Below are positions 53,263 through 63,892 of a stretch of DNA of 64,000 nucleotides, piece after piece. The stretch is taken from contig CATNEN010000038.1 of assembly GCA_950097015.1 (NCBI GenBank), positions 21,948,001 to 22,012,000 of the forward strand, written 5' to 3'. The stretch comes from Macrostomum hystrix (Eukaryota; Platyhelminthes; Macrostomidae). Each line of letters starts with the position of its first letter. Positions within the stretch are counted from its first letter, which is position 1. Under the pieces are notes generated by a model, which searched no databases, had not been told where the DNA came from, and saw only the letters and a list, made by a program, of their open reading frames with translations. The translations under genes and the position numbers were made by a program.

Positions 53263-53935
53263 AGCAGTTTTTTGCACTTTTGAGCAGGAAGGAAATGATT
53301 TTTCGGGAATTTGAGTAGCCTATTGCACTCAGCGTAGGTGGTTTTAGGTATGTGCAAAGTTTGGTGCGATTTGGTTGAGCGGTTTCGGCGTCTATAAAGA
53401 CAAAAGACAGACACTGGGACGCCACCGCACTCACCGCACTCAGTCTCAGTGCTGCTTGGGGGCCAGTAGACAGTCTAGGTGTTTGGGCTGTGTACATTCA
53501 CGGCTTGAAATACAATGTACAGTCTGGGGCTTCGGCGCCCGGGTAAGGGAGGGGGTGGCTGTAATAAAATTTGGCCCGCAGAGTGGCGGAGGGGAGTTGG
53601 GGTGGCTGTCCTCGGAAAACAAAAAGTGACTCACTTTGAGATGATGCAGCTTTGCTCTGGATTGAGTAGAGATGTTCAAAATTGACAGCATTGTTGGAAA
53701 ACATGTAAAGTGTAAGTGGATCAAATTTGGAGAAAATATGACAAAGTGGGGCGACGATATGTCGAATTGAGTGATTTTTTGACGATTTTTGAGCAGTTTT
53801 TTGCACTTTTGAGCAGGAAGGAAATGATTTTTCGGGAATTTGAGTAGCCTATTGCACTCAGCGTAGGTGGTTTTAGGTATGTGCAAAGTTTGGTGCGATT
53901 TGGTTGAGCGGTTTCGGCGTCTATAAAGACAAAAG
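53246..53935. repeat. 160-bp direct duplication inside the Helitron
   Basis: 53,246-53,406 and 53,775-53,935 are near-identical, each ending TCTATAAAGACAAAAG. They are parts of the Helitron 5' subterminal region, suggesting one Helitron inserted into or captured another's 5' end. Confidence 0.9.
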
Positions 53936-53990
53936 GTTGCACACAGACAGACAGACAGACAGACAGAGTTTTCACTTTTATATATATAGA

Positions 53991-54593
53991 TATGAATAAA
54001 TATACGAGTATATATCGTATATATATCGTAGATACGATCTCAATTGAATGGGATGGCGTCACTGCTTTTCTCGCCCGCAAGGTGTGTTAGCAGAACAGAG
54101 GGCCCGATACCGCCAATTGAATTCGATTGCGTCACTGCTTTTAGCGTCCGCACATGCGTTTATACATGGCGATAGTGATATTGGTCACTTGGCTGATTGA
54201 GTGATTTGATATGAATAATTAAAACGTACATCGCAGATTCAATGATTGGGCTTTTATGATGCTCAATGCTTTCGAGACCTCTCCTCCTCTGTCGCTGAAA
54301 ACTGCAGCCAATATATTGTCAAACCTTGTCTCGACTTCGATCATGGTACCGCTTTCTTTTCATTTCGCTCCAAATAAAGTACTTTTATTATTTTACAGAA
54401 TGCAGATCAAATTTCAGCATCCGTTTTTACTGCTTCTTCTTCTTCTTCTAATCTTCTATCATCAACAGTTGAAAACGTTAGTTCATTATTATTATTATTT
54501 ATATTTGTTAAGCTTTTATTTGTTCGAGTATTAATAGTTAGCGCTTAATTTCGAGAAGCTACTCGAAATTAATATTAGTTAAAGATAATATTT
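53991..54593. other. Intergenic, AT-rich
   Basis: (TTC)n and (TTA)n tracts near 54,440-54,500; no gene recognised. Confidence 0.4.
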
Positions 54594-55293
54594 TGTAACA
54601 GTTTTCGTTTTCGTTTTTATGTAAATACGTTTTGCCTTTATAAATATCATAAAAGCTTAAAATTAAAAATGCGCTAAAAAATAAACAATTTGTTTTACTT
54701 TTAACCGTAGCAATAATAATACTATATTAAAATCTTTTGTTTTAATGATTACCGTAAAAATATTATTGTGCAAAATTCCAACATTTAAACAAATGCTAAA
54801 TTTTGTGTATATATATAGCCGCAGCTTGCAGAAAGAAAAATAAAGGTTTAGATCGTTTTGGCTTAAGTGTGTTTCTAAGTGTTTGAAGTCGAAGTTTGAA
54901 GTATAAAGTTTTAAGTGTTTGCTCAAGATATAAAAGGAGTGCCTTGTAAAAAGAACTGTGTTGTGTTATTCATTTTAAGAGAGGAGAATATTGAGAAACA
55001 TACTCAGAACCATTCGAAGAACCATGCATCCTAAGAACTATGCATCCTAAGAACTATACTAAGAATCATACTAAGAATTATACTCAGATTTATACCAAGA
55101 ATATTACAAAAGGAAAACTGCTAAACTCTAATCTCGGGAACGCCTAATTGACTGGAAACGCATACAGTTGTCTAATTACCACTCGTGCAATACATACGCT
55201 ACCATATTGAGGAGCTAAAACGGCCCATTTAAGGACCGCCAGTCTAAACATCTATTAAATTGAAACAGCAGCAGTGAGATCAGCCCCGTTACA
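54594..55293 (+). mobile_element. Putative long terminal repeat (5' LTR)
   Basis: 700 bp bounded by TGTAAC...GTTACA, a TG/CA pair with a 6-bp inverted repeat. Inside are TATATATAG (about 54,809) and AATAAAG (about 54,838). Immediately downstream is TTTGGTGGTATCATTGGGAT, resembling a retroelement primer-binding site and leader. The flanks do not match as a target duplication, which fits a 5' LTR rather than a solo LTR. No gag or pol was recognised downstream and no second LTR is in the window. Confidence 0.45.
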
Positions 55294-55474
55294 ACTTTGG
55301 TGGTATCATTGGGATGAATACATTACAAAATAAATTAGGCCTACAACAACTTTATTGCCATTCGGTGGGATTTTCTTATAATAAGCCAGTATTATTTAAA
55401 AACACACCTATAACAAATTGTTAGCTTTATTATTACTATTCTCGCTGTGAGACAATAATATAAACTTTCTCGAG
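55294..55474. other. Leader-like sequence after the putative LTR
   Basis: No recognisable coding sequence. Confidence 0.35.
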
Positions 55475-55925
55475 TGTCGGAGCAAGTGTTTGATTATAAC
55501 ACTAAGGAAATATTTTTTGAGCATTGCTGCAAGCGTTATCAGAATTCTGAACTAGAAAAATTATTTGAGCACAGCTAAAAGCGTTATTCATTCTAAATTT
55601 AAAACATTTTTTCAAACATTTGAATTAAAACTCAATGAAGACTGTTCGAGCATGTAGCTTCTAGCGGTATGCTATGCTAAAACGAAAGAAACATTTTTGA
55701 GCATAGCTGCAAGCGTAATGAGATTCAGAACTAAAAGAAAAAACGTTGAGAACGGCTACAAGTGTTATTCGATCGTTTTAAAGTGATCCCTTTTTCGAGT
55801 ATTGCTTGAAGCGTTATTCGATTCAAAACTCAATGACGACTGATCGAGCATGCGTAGCTCTTAGCGTTATTCGATACTACAACGAAGGAAATATTTTTGG
55901 AGCATAGCTCCAAGCGTTATGAAGA
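55475..55925 (+). repeat. Field of about 9 degenerate GAGCATAGCT...AAGCGTTAT motifs
   Basis: Copies such as GAGCATAGCTGCAAGCGTAAT-like strings recur every 40-70 bp, often followed by TCGATTC or AACTAAAAG and CAATGAAGACTG. They are diverged but keep the GAGCA...GCT...AAGCGTTAT order. Confidence 0.75.
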
Positions 55926-56250
55926 CTGTTGCTCGCACCGGCGGGACACAGTGCCTGTGAGGTATGGGTCAGTCCAGGCCCAAGGGCTAAGGTCTGCGAT
56001 GCCTCACACCTGCAGTCGCTTTTTGAGCAGGCTTGGCGGGAAGGAGCCCTGTGCCTTCGGGTGCAGGAATCCCTCCACGCTGTCCCGTCAGCTGACCCAT
56101 GGGTACACGTCCCGCGAGTGTTTAAGGCTGACCATGATCCGGCCGAACTGGGTACCTCTGGCCCTGGCTGGAGGGAAAGGTGTCACCCTTTGACCTTAAC
56201 AGGGTATGCGGCCAGTCCGCAGCGTTCGTGCACCTGTGCGTGATCAGGTA
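55926..56250 (+). other. GC-rich segment with an open frame, unrecognised
   Basis: 55,929-56,243 stays open in one plus frame (HLQSLFEQAWREGALCLRVQ region) and differs in composition from the AT-rich surroundings. It could be a degraded gag or captured exon; no motif supports a name. Confidence 0.3.
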
Positions 56251-57279
56251 CCTCTGGCTACGGCTCTGAGGGAGATAAAGTGGGAGGAATTGCAATTAGA
56301 TTGACTAAATTATGACAATTGTATTTTTTATGAAGTGATTGAATGAAGTGCATTACGATCGCGCAAGATTATAGCAATTTTTATATTTATCCTAAAGAGC
56401 AGTCTACATTACTGAAAGTAGAAAATGTTGAGCGTCAGATTGCAGGAATTTTAGTGTGGTGTGGAGACTGAAATTAGCGAATTTGTGAAGAAATCTTTCA
56501 AAAAAGGATTAATAAAATAAATACGCCCACACAACGAAAATTAAACGTTTTTACCGGTCGCAAATTTGTAACTCTCCGACCCTGCTCTTAAAATTGAGAA
56601 TTACATGCAGCGTCCTAATTATATTGGTGTGCTAGGCGAGCCTTAACTGTTAAACTGCATAGGAAGCACCTTAAGCTACAGAAGTTAGTATCTTGTTCCA
56701 ACAAACAAGAAAAATACGCCGATACCCCAAAGATGTTGCTGAACGTTGAAAACATTTGAACGTTATTTTTCTCTTTAACTTCGCATGACATGACGAGTAC
56801 CAAAGTTATTAACAAAACTTGTATAATAAATTCACAGATATTATCCTACTGTAGGATTAAGTGTACAGAATATTCATTATAACGTATACTTTAGAAGTCC
56901 TTAAATATACAATCGGCGCGGCCAGGCCTCAATACTTAAATCGACGCGCCAGTGCAAGCTGACGGGCGCTGGTGCCTCTGCGGACTCTGCGGACTTCTGA
57001 AGGCTGTAAAGCGCGCCATTTGTCGGCGTCAATTTCTTGGCAATTAAAATGTTGTCGACGGCAGTCAGGAGGGCAGTCAATGGGCACTACTGGTACATCA
57101 TTTGCTGACTAGACCCGCAGCCAGCCAAAGGAGGCACTTCTGCCCATTCATTTGACTCCTGAGCACACACTCACACATGTGTTTACATCTGCCCTGACTT
57201 TCTCATCGTCATGCAGTAAATTTTACACTCTTCTCAAGCCTGGTCATCTCTACGACTGCGACCAAAATAATTGTGACAT
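56251..57279. other. Intergenic, nothing recognised
   Basis: AT-rich with no coding or RNA signature. Confidence 0.4.
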
Positions 57280-57352
57280 CACTGCGGAATCGAGCTCGGG
57301 ACCTTAGTGCGAGAGTGCGCTAGACTGCTCTGCCACTCGCCACTGTGTTGCA
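57280..57352 (-). mobile_element. tRNA-derived sequence (SINE head or tRNA pseudogene)
   Basis: On the minus strand GTGGCAGAGCAGTCTAGCGC resembles an A box region and GAGCTCGATTCCGC a B box, about 35 bp apart, with a long variable-arm-like stretch between. I cannot draw a full cloverleaf, so it is not called a functional tRNA. Confidence 0.5.
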
Positions 57353-57603
57353 TATGACTATAAATGTCATGTAATGTGAAAGAAATAATGATTTGTTGAT
57401 GTTAACTACACTCGTACATGTAGGGTGAACCTACGGTCAGCAATTGATTAATTCCGTATATCTATTTCAAGCATATACCAACATGCAGAGCAGTTCAAAG
57501 CTCATCAAATCTATGCTCGGATTGCTCGGAGCAAAAATGTCTTTGTGGATTGGCTGAGCTGTTATATGTGAGAGTGGTCTATAGGAATTAACAGGTCAGC
57601 GTA

Positions 57604-59061
57604 TTACATGGTCCTCTGGCTGTCGCTAATTGAGCTCTTCATTGACTTATGCAACAATTTTTTCAGACATGGCGGGCAGTAAAACTCGTAGAACTTCTTC
57701 GACGGCAGAGCAATGAACACCGCATTCGTGTAATATGGAATTGTGAATGTGTACTGCGACAGTTTGTCCATCCACACATCTGAAAAACATTGAACAAAAT
57801 GGTAACTTACTAAAATATTTATTAGGATGTGATATTTTAACTTAAAATAATTCGACCAGCCCTCAAAACTTGATTGGTCAAGGCCACTCGGTTTCCCCAC
57901 GAGCCCCACAGTAAAAACTGTTAACATTTTTATATAAAAAGTTCCCCATTTTCGTAGTGTATTTCGTAGGGTCCTTCCCCTCCTAGTGGTCCTTTTTCGG
58001 TCCTTGACCTGAACCTTGGCAGAAACATTCTGGCAAATGAATAAAATAAGGTAATTTAGCAAAGCAAAGCAGAACTCACAGATCATATAGTCGCGACCTG
58101 GGCTAATACGCATGCTGACCACATAGCAGACCCTGGAAAAGAGAAAAAATATTAGGAATGACACATTCATACCCAACAAGAGGGCCGTGACTCGAATCTC
58201 CATCTTCTGCAGGCCGGTACTGTTAGCCGCTTGCATGCCCATCTCCAGTCTGCTTCTCTTGGCTTCAAACAGGGCGACAATAATCACTATGGAAGAAGAC
58301 AGAGTCATTAGGCAGACCAGGAAAATGATTACGAGCATGACAATGTAGCCAACGAATAGCAGCGACAAATTAGTTGCAGCTGCGGCTGAATTGGGCATCT
58401 GGCAGAAGGCTTGCAGCACTCTGACACCGCCGAGTGTTGTCACCCAGCCGGAGCTCGTGCCCAAGACGCTGTTGATCTGCAGCGTCGTGAACAGCACCGC
58501 AGCGGTGGCTGAGAAAGCCGCAGCTAATAGCATCAAGCACCTGTCGCGAAACTTCGTCACCACCGCCTTGGCCATCAATGGATACTTGACTACGTAGGCG
58601 CGAATCAGCGAACAGATGGCTAAGGCTACGGGAGACAGAATCAATGGAAAGTACAACACTAGAAAGAAAATCTTGCACATCGCCTTCTGAAGCTCGGCAT
58701 CCTCTAGCCGACGGAGGCCCCACAGTGCCATGGCGAAGTCGAAGCCGGGGCTAGATGTCCTGTCCAGATCCGAGTAGTAGAAATCCAGCGTCACCAGCTC
58801 ATAGAGGCGGTACAGGGTGCTGGCCATATCGGCTCCTAGAATCAACAAGAACCAGCTCCTGGCAGATCTTGAGTAACCAGAGTTGCCTCTAACTAGAAAT
58901 ATGACGGTCATGACTTGCAGCAGAAAGCCGAGAGGAAAGCCTGCAGCTTTGACTAAGCCGCCATAATACTGGAACTCTGCCTGGAGTTCAGTGCGGGCCA
59001 CAATGTACCACACGTTGAGCAGGACGGAATCTGGCACTGTTCTATTGAGTCGTTTCGCCAT
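57604..59061 (-). CDS. Rhodopsin-class GPCR, orphan
   Basis: Two exons, 59,061-58,080 and 57,779-57,604 (385 residues). The 300-bp intron starts GTGAGT, ends TTTTTCAG and is open in frame, so unspliced reading gives a false 485-residue protein with an extra TM7-like segment. Seven hydrophobic segments are visible. The TM3 end reads SLIRAYVVKYPL, with IRA in place of DRY. The conserved Cys of TM3 (MCKIFF) can pair with CQMPN in extracellular loop 2. TM6 is LLGMNVSFLIFFLFSRVCYV. Splicing restores TM7 as QYTFTIPYYTNAVFIALPSK, then KFYEFYCPPCLKKLL with palmitoylation-type cysteines (helix 8). The N-terminus has an NRT glycosylation site. It resembles invertebrate peptide-receptor-like GPCRs; the ligand is unknown. 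Confidence 0.87.
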   Translation of the reverse strand: MAKRLNRTVPDSVLLNVWYIVARTELQAEFQYYGGLVKAAGFPLGFLLQVMTVIFLVRGNSGYSRSARSWFLLILGADMASTLYRLYELVTLDFYYSDLDRTSSPGFDFAMALWGLRRLEDAELQKAMCKIFFLVLYFPLILSPVALAICSLIRAYVVKYPLMAKAVVTKFRDRCLMLLAAAFSATAAVLFTTLQINSVLGTSSGWVTTLGGVRVLQAFCQMPNSAAAATNLSLLFVGYIVMLVIIFLVCLMTLSSSIVIIVALFEAKRSRLEMGMQAANSTGLQKMEIRVTALLLGMNVSFLIFFLFSRVCYVVSMRISPGRDYMICEFCFALLNYLILFICQNVSAKVQVKDRKRTTRRGRTLRNTLRKWGTFYIKMLTVFTVGLVGKPSGLDQSSFEGWSNYFKLKYHILINILVSYHFVQCFSDVWMDKLSQYTFTIPYYTNAVFIALPSKKFYEFYCPPCLKKLLHKSMKSSISDSQRTM

Positions 59062-60244
59062 GAACGCAGAGAAGACTGGAAGTTAGAGATGCGCGCATTT
59101 CAGCATTTCATCATGTGTTTAATTATTTTGATTTGCAGGAGGCAATTCTGTCTCTTCTGAGGAATCCTGAGCACACACGTCGAGCAGTGTGCACCACTGT
59201 ATGTGCATTGGAGGTTGGCCCTCAAGGAATTGGGTTCAGGGACACTGGTGCGAGAAGCGAACGCGTAAGTCCGCTCAGCCACTCACACCCCTCATTGGCG
59301 CGCTTTTGCTAAAGTGCATCTTCTATCACAATCGTTGAATATCTCGAATTTTCGGAGCTTTGACGACTTAAATATTGTTTCATAAAGTCTAACTAAAATC
59401 TTGCTCGAGTTCTAGAATTTCGTGAGTCTTACCAGAATAGTCTCCATAAAATCTTTGCGTCATGATTTCGATTTAGTGTCTTTGACTTCGACAACGAATT
59501 ATAGATGCCACGTCAGACAGAATCTGTTCCACTGGTCTCTCTAAAGACGTCTCTCTACTGATTTTATAGACAAATTTCAGCCCGTATTTTGAAGCCCTGG
59601 AAGCGAACAAGACTGTTTTCACTTTGTGCTCATTTGAGAAGCTTCAAGCCATGCAAAAATATTCTGTTTCTTCTGTGCACTTTGAGGTCTTCAATCGCAT
59701 TTGGTCGAAACAACAGCTACAAAATACTCGCATTATATTTCTGGGTGTGTCCTTTGAATTTGATTTTTCGTTTTAATGCATTTAACTTCGATCTTTAGTT
59801 ATCAAGTATCACTTGGAGACAAAAACTCAAACGAAAAGCAATATAGCTTGTCATGCGAACGTCATAAATAGGACGCAACTGTGCTAAAAATTCGAGGATC
59901 AACTCTCGAACCCAAGTCCCTGAGCGAGGCTAAATTTATTTCGGGTGCTTGGCAACTACAGTGAGTCTTGGGTCGCTCAATTTACTCCCATTAAGATAGA
60001 TACGTTCAGCTTGGATAAATAAAAAATATATTTAAGTGAAGCAAGCCTCATGCCTCGCTCCGCTTTTTGACTTAGCTGCAGGGTGGTCCATGGACGCAGC
60101 GGGGAGGCGAGGATCGCCCATACCGCTAACCTCTGTATGCCCGCAGACAGGCAATGGCGCGGGGCCGGTCAGGGTGGTCCGCCGGTCCGTCCTGCAGCGT
60201 TGTCTTCCGTAGGGAAGAACGTGGCTCGTCTTGAACGTGGCGTG
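59062..60244. other. Intergenic, nothing recognised
   Basis: Includes the 5' flank of the GPCR gene. No coding or repeat structure was clear. Confidence 0.4.
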
Positions 60245-60246
60245 AC

Positions 60247-61235
60247 TCAGCCTGACCGTGTTGTTACGGGCCAGGAGGTTGAGTTGCCGGGCACAGTCAG
60301 CGACTGTCCGGGAGCACGTGGTGGTGCGGCAAAGGGCTTGTAAGGCCGCTTGGTTGTCAGAGTGGATGTTGCCCGGAGGAACTGGACGAGCCGTGGAATG
60401 CTGTCGGGCTGGCAGATCTCGTCCATAGACGGGTTGGGCCTTAGGTAGCGTAGCCGGTCTCTGTTAAAGAAAGGGCAGTGACACACAAAGTGCTCAGCAT
60501 CATCGTTGTCGTACTCACAGAATGGGCACAGTTCACTCTCAAGGTCGCCCCGGAGGAAACAGTGCCTAGCGAGGTAGCCGTGGCCCGTGAGGGTCATGGC
60601 GAGGGCGCGGATATCCTTCCGATCCGGTTTTGGTTCAAAAGGATGTTCCTAAGCATGCGAGACGGGCGCGGAACTCCGGCACGAGATTGCCGACAGTTCT
60701 GGGTGCCCGCCCATCTGTCCCTGTGGAGGGACTCAGCCCAGTCATCAATGAGGCGATTGATGACCGTGATGGGGATCGGGACCAGGGGAGCAGAGCCCAG
60801 GAGAGAGCCAGAGCCACCTTGCTTGGCAAGGGTATCCGCTAGCTCGTTCCCTGGGAAGCCCGCATGCCCTGGGATCCAGCTCAGCCTGACCGTGTTGTTT
60901 CGGGCCAGGAAGTTGAGTTGCCTGGCACAGTCAGCGACTGTCCGGGAGCACGTGGTGGTGCGGCAAAGGGCTTGTAAGGCCGCTTGGCTGTCAGAAAGGA
61001 TGATGATAGTCTCTCCTCTCGTATTCCTGGCATTCATCTCTGCGGCAGAGGAGCTGATGGCAAGGATTTCATTCTGGAAGACCGTAGAAAGTCTCCCAGT
61101 ATGTTGGGCATGCGTGGCGACGACGCGGCCGTTGATCAGGATGCAGACCCCAAAGCCGGCAAGGCCGTCTTTAAGGGATCCGTCCGTATAGCAGTGGACC
61201 TCCTGGTGGTTCCAGTGGTCGTTACTTGCTTGCAA
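60247..61235 (-). pseudogene. LINE 3' end: RNase H and C-terminal zinc knuckle
   Basis: 61,235-60,594 encodes an RNase H domain with its acidic residues in order: YTDGSLKDGLAGFG, FQNEILAI, LSDSQAAL and GNELADTLAKQG, typical of R1/Jockey/I-type non-LTR elements. A frameshift near 60,620 precedes ALAMTLTGHGYLARH and the zinc-knuckle-like CPFCEYDNDDAEHFVCHC. After this, a fragment of the RNase H (about 115 bp) is repeated at 60,257-60,373. Reverse transcriptase and endonuclease are absent, so this is a 5'-truncated, rearranged copy. Confidence 0.88.
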
Positions 61236-62626
61236 GCAGAATGTATGCCTTCCTGCTATCTATGACAGATGGAGGAAACAATTGGCAACATCAAAGCGAA
61301 GGGAAATTAAAACAAGAGAAGGGAGAGAAAAGGTGCAAGGTAGAGGAACAGTCGAGAAGGGGACAGACCAAGAAGGTAGCAAATAGAACAGACAAGGAGG
61401 AGGGAAGAAAGAAATAATGACAAAGGTCAAAATCCAAGAGGCGAAAGGGCTTCTCGAGCTTGCTATAAATAAAGTTAGAAAATTGGATATCCTTATTGTG
61501 CTTTTGGGAGAGAGACAGTCAAGCCTATTTTGTATAGTCAGGGAGAGTAAGGTTTTACTTTTTTTGTCGTAGCAAGAAGGATATGCCTAAGTATTTGGAT
61601 GAACAAAACTCTGAAAATGTTATTCGCCATGCCTGAATTGCTAAACTAACAGATCGAGCACAAGAAAGTTATTGGACCTTTAAATTTCTAAGTTCAAAAA
61701 ATAAACAAAAGGTGCATATTCTTTGTAGTAATGAAAGTCTTGAGTAAATTGTACAGTTTAACGAAATTTAGCATTTTTATACCAACGCTTAGTAAAGCTT
61801 TAAGAATAAAAAAATATATTGCTAATATACACAATAAATATAACTTTCAGTTTACAATCAGTATATACTAAACTGAAACCCGGCTATTTTTGTGCAACTT
61901 GCAGTGTCGCGAATTACCATTTACTGCAATGCCAGTTGCGTTTTGTCCTGCTTTGCTCGTGTAAAATAAATGCATGGTTTCCAAATAAAGTTATTGTTAT
62001 ATTCCAAAACTGGATAGTAACAGTGGACACAGTAGAAGTTGCTTCAGTTAAGGACACAGTTAAAGTTTAGTTGCTTTATTTGTACAATATTTTAGCACGT
62101 TATAAGCATATAATGTTTATACTCAATACTTTTATATTTTAAATAACTTTTGCTTCCACTGAGCAAAGTAGTTCGATACTTTAACTGCTGAAAACTTGGA
62201 AACGCCCGAATTGACAATGGTAAGTTTAATTATGCGTGTATTAGTGACTAAAAAAGACTGTAAAAAAATTATTGAACTGCAGGGTGGCTTCAACTTTTTC
62301 TTAGCTTAGCTCATCTACATTATGTTTGCAAAAGTAAATAAAGCTTGAAATAGCCACTAGGTCCTTTGTTAAGTTTGATTAATGTAGAGTGTATCTAAAT
62401 GATTATTATTTTGCATTGACCAACTTTCGACAAAACTTGGTTATTTTTCCTACGCTTTGATATAGGTCCTTGGTACAGTATATAGTGAAAACTTTGAAAG
62501 TTAATACTTTATTGTCTATTTACTCTGCTAACTTTTGTTTACATAATATTTATGCTATACCTATAATATTCATTTATAAACTTTTAGAAATTTGTAACAA
62601 AATGTACTTAGCATACACATTTCCAG
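61236..62626. other. AT-rich intergenic or upstream intron of the IRF gene
   Basis: No gene recognised. The initiating exon of the IRF gene, if separate, may lie here. Confidence 0.4.
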
Positions 62627-63745
62627 GCAAAAGAGCACATGCTTGTCACCTGGCTTAAAACCAGGCTTAATGAGGGTCGCTTTCAACGACTAGCCTGGGT
62701 GGACAGGGATGCTGGCATCTTCACAATGTCCTGGATGCATCACAATAGCAGTTCATGGCAGGCGGAGGAATTCGAGGTATTCGACAAGTTTAGTTTAAAA
62801 CCTTTAAAAAACTACCTTTTAAGTTTTTTTAATTAAAAAAATCTGTACAAACCTTTCTGCCGCCAGGTGTTTTTAGATTGGGAAAAATACAGTAATAGGA
62901 ACAAGGCAAATAAAAAATTCAAACCCGATAACGGAAAAAGTGCAAAATTAGGCACCTGCAGCGATTGGACAGCTTGTAAGGCTCGACTGCGTTGCGCAAT
63001 CAACAAAAGCACGTGAGATTATCGTCATTTTCGTTTCTGTGACAAATTACACGATCCTCCTCCATGCGGACGACAATGATCCCAGTATCCCATATATGAT
63101 GCCATAAACACGGGAGCAGGATGCTGATAGGAAGAGGATAATATTCACAGGAAGGGGATAATCATCCCATAATATCACGGGGTAGGGGTAAAAATCGGTT
63201 AATAAAAGCTTCTAAAATCAGCCCTAAAACATTTCAGTCGAGTGAAGATCCTCGACAAGAAGCCGAAGGATGGCCGGCGAACATTCCAGCTGCTCGACTA
63301 TCAGAGTGAGCAGTCCAACTCAATGCAGCAGCGGCAGCGCCAGAAACTGCTGCAGCAACAGCAAAAGCAGCAGCAGCAACAACAGCGGGAGAGGCTGCAG
63401 AGGCTGAGCCAGGAGCTAGCCGACGCCATCGCTTGTGGTGGCTGCTGCTCCAGTTGGAATGACACAGAGGACGGCCTGTGGTTGTCCGATCCGTCTAGTC
63501 CATATCGGCACAGCTTCCTGTTGGTGCTTCATCACATGGAGCAGCGCCTGTTTTACAGACTAGTTAATTTCCCCCGCGGAGCTATCATATTGCCGGCTGA
63601 TGATAATCTGACTGAGGATCTGGGGTATGGATTTCTACATGAAATAAGCCGACAGCTGCTATTGCGCTGCGCATCTGAAGGCTGCGTACAGCTGTTCAGT
63701 CCATGGACTGGGGGGACGCCACACCCGCCAGCAATGCAGAGTTAA
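62627..63745 (+). CDS. Interferon regulatory factor (IRF) family, partial
   Basis: Three exons with consistent phases: 62,627-62,776, 62,867-63,012 and 63,238-63,745. The IRF tryptophan-pentad domain is split over them: VTWLKTRLNEG, LAWVDRDAGIFTMSWMH, FLDWEKYS, CSDWTACKARLRCAINKS and the exit strand RVKILDKKPKDGRRTFQLLD. The five tryptophans and the R-C-x2-N of the DNA-recognition helix are present. A Gln-rich coiled stretch (about 63,325-63,420) follows, then YRHSFLLVLHHMEQRLFYRL, resembling the start of an IRF-association domain. From about 63,653 the exon is SINE sequence, which supplies the stop. Start: in-frame ATG at 62,639, or an upstream exon. A possible donor (GGG|GTATGG near 63,624) could splice past the SINE. 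IRFs bind ISRE/GAAA DNA in immune and developmental control. Confidence 0.9.
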
Positions 63746-63847
63746 GTGTCTTGCTAAAGGAGACTAAATTGTTCCAGTGGAGTTGGGGATTGAACCCCCC
63801 ACCTTGAAGTCATTAGCCCGTAGCTCTCACCACCAGGATACAACCCC
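63653..63847 (-). mobile_element. tRNA-derived SINE inside the IRF exon
   Basis: The minus-strand head runs from 63,847: A-box-like TGGTGGTGAGAGCTACGG and B box GGGTTCAATCC. A V-SINE-like body follows (GCAAGACACTTAACTCTGCA), then GTCCATGGACTGAACAGCTG and a tail to about 63,653. It shares body and tail with 44,690-44,866. Confidence 0.8.
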
Positions 63848-63892
63848 TTCAACATGGTGAGAATGAGTAAAAACCTTAATATGCATGGCCGC

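Larger units (their letters stand above)
51922..53990 (-). mobile_element. Short Helitron with canonical TC and CTAG ends
   Basis: On the minus strand the element starts TCTATATATATAAAAGTG (T at 53,990, after A), runs through GAAAACTCTG and a (TCTG)n tract, and ends GGGCAAAAAAAGCTAG (last base 51,922, before T). A hairpin TGCCC/GGGCA (51,933-51,952) precedes the end. The A/T target, TC start and hairpin-CTAG end define a canonical Helitron. At 2.07 kb it is non-autonomous. It contains a broken helicase fragment, a 160-bp internal direct duplication and a nested hAT MITE. Confidence 0.9.

Noticed and set aside
57780-58079. Continuous 485-residue reading of the GPCR frame
   Set aside because: Excellent GTGAGT donor and pyrimidine-tract TTTTTCAG acceptor in matching phase, and splicing restores a normal TM7; the read-through segment is intron.
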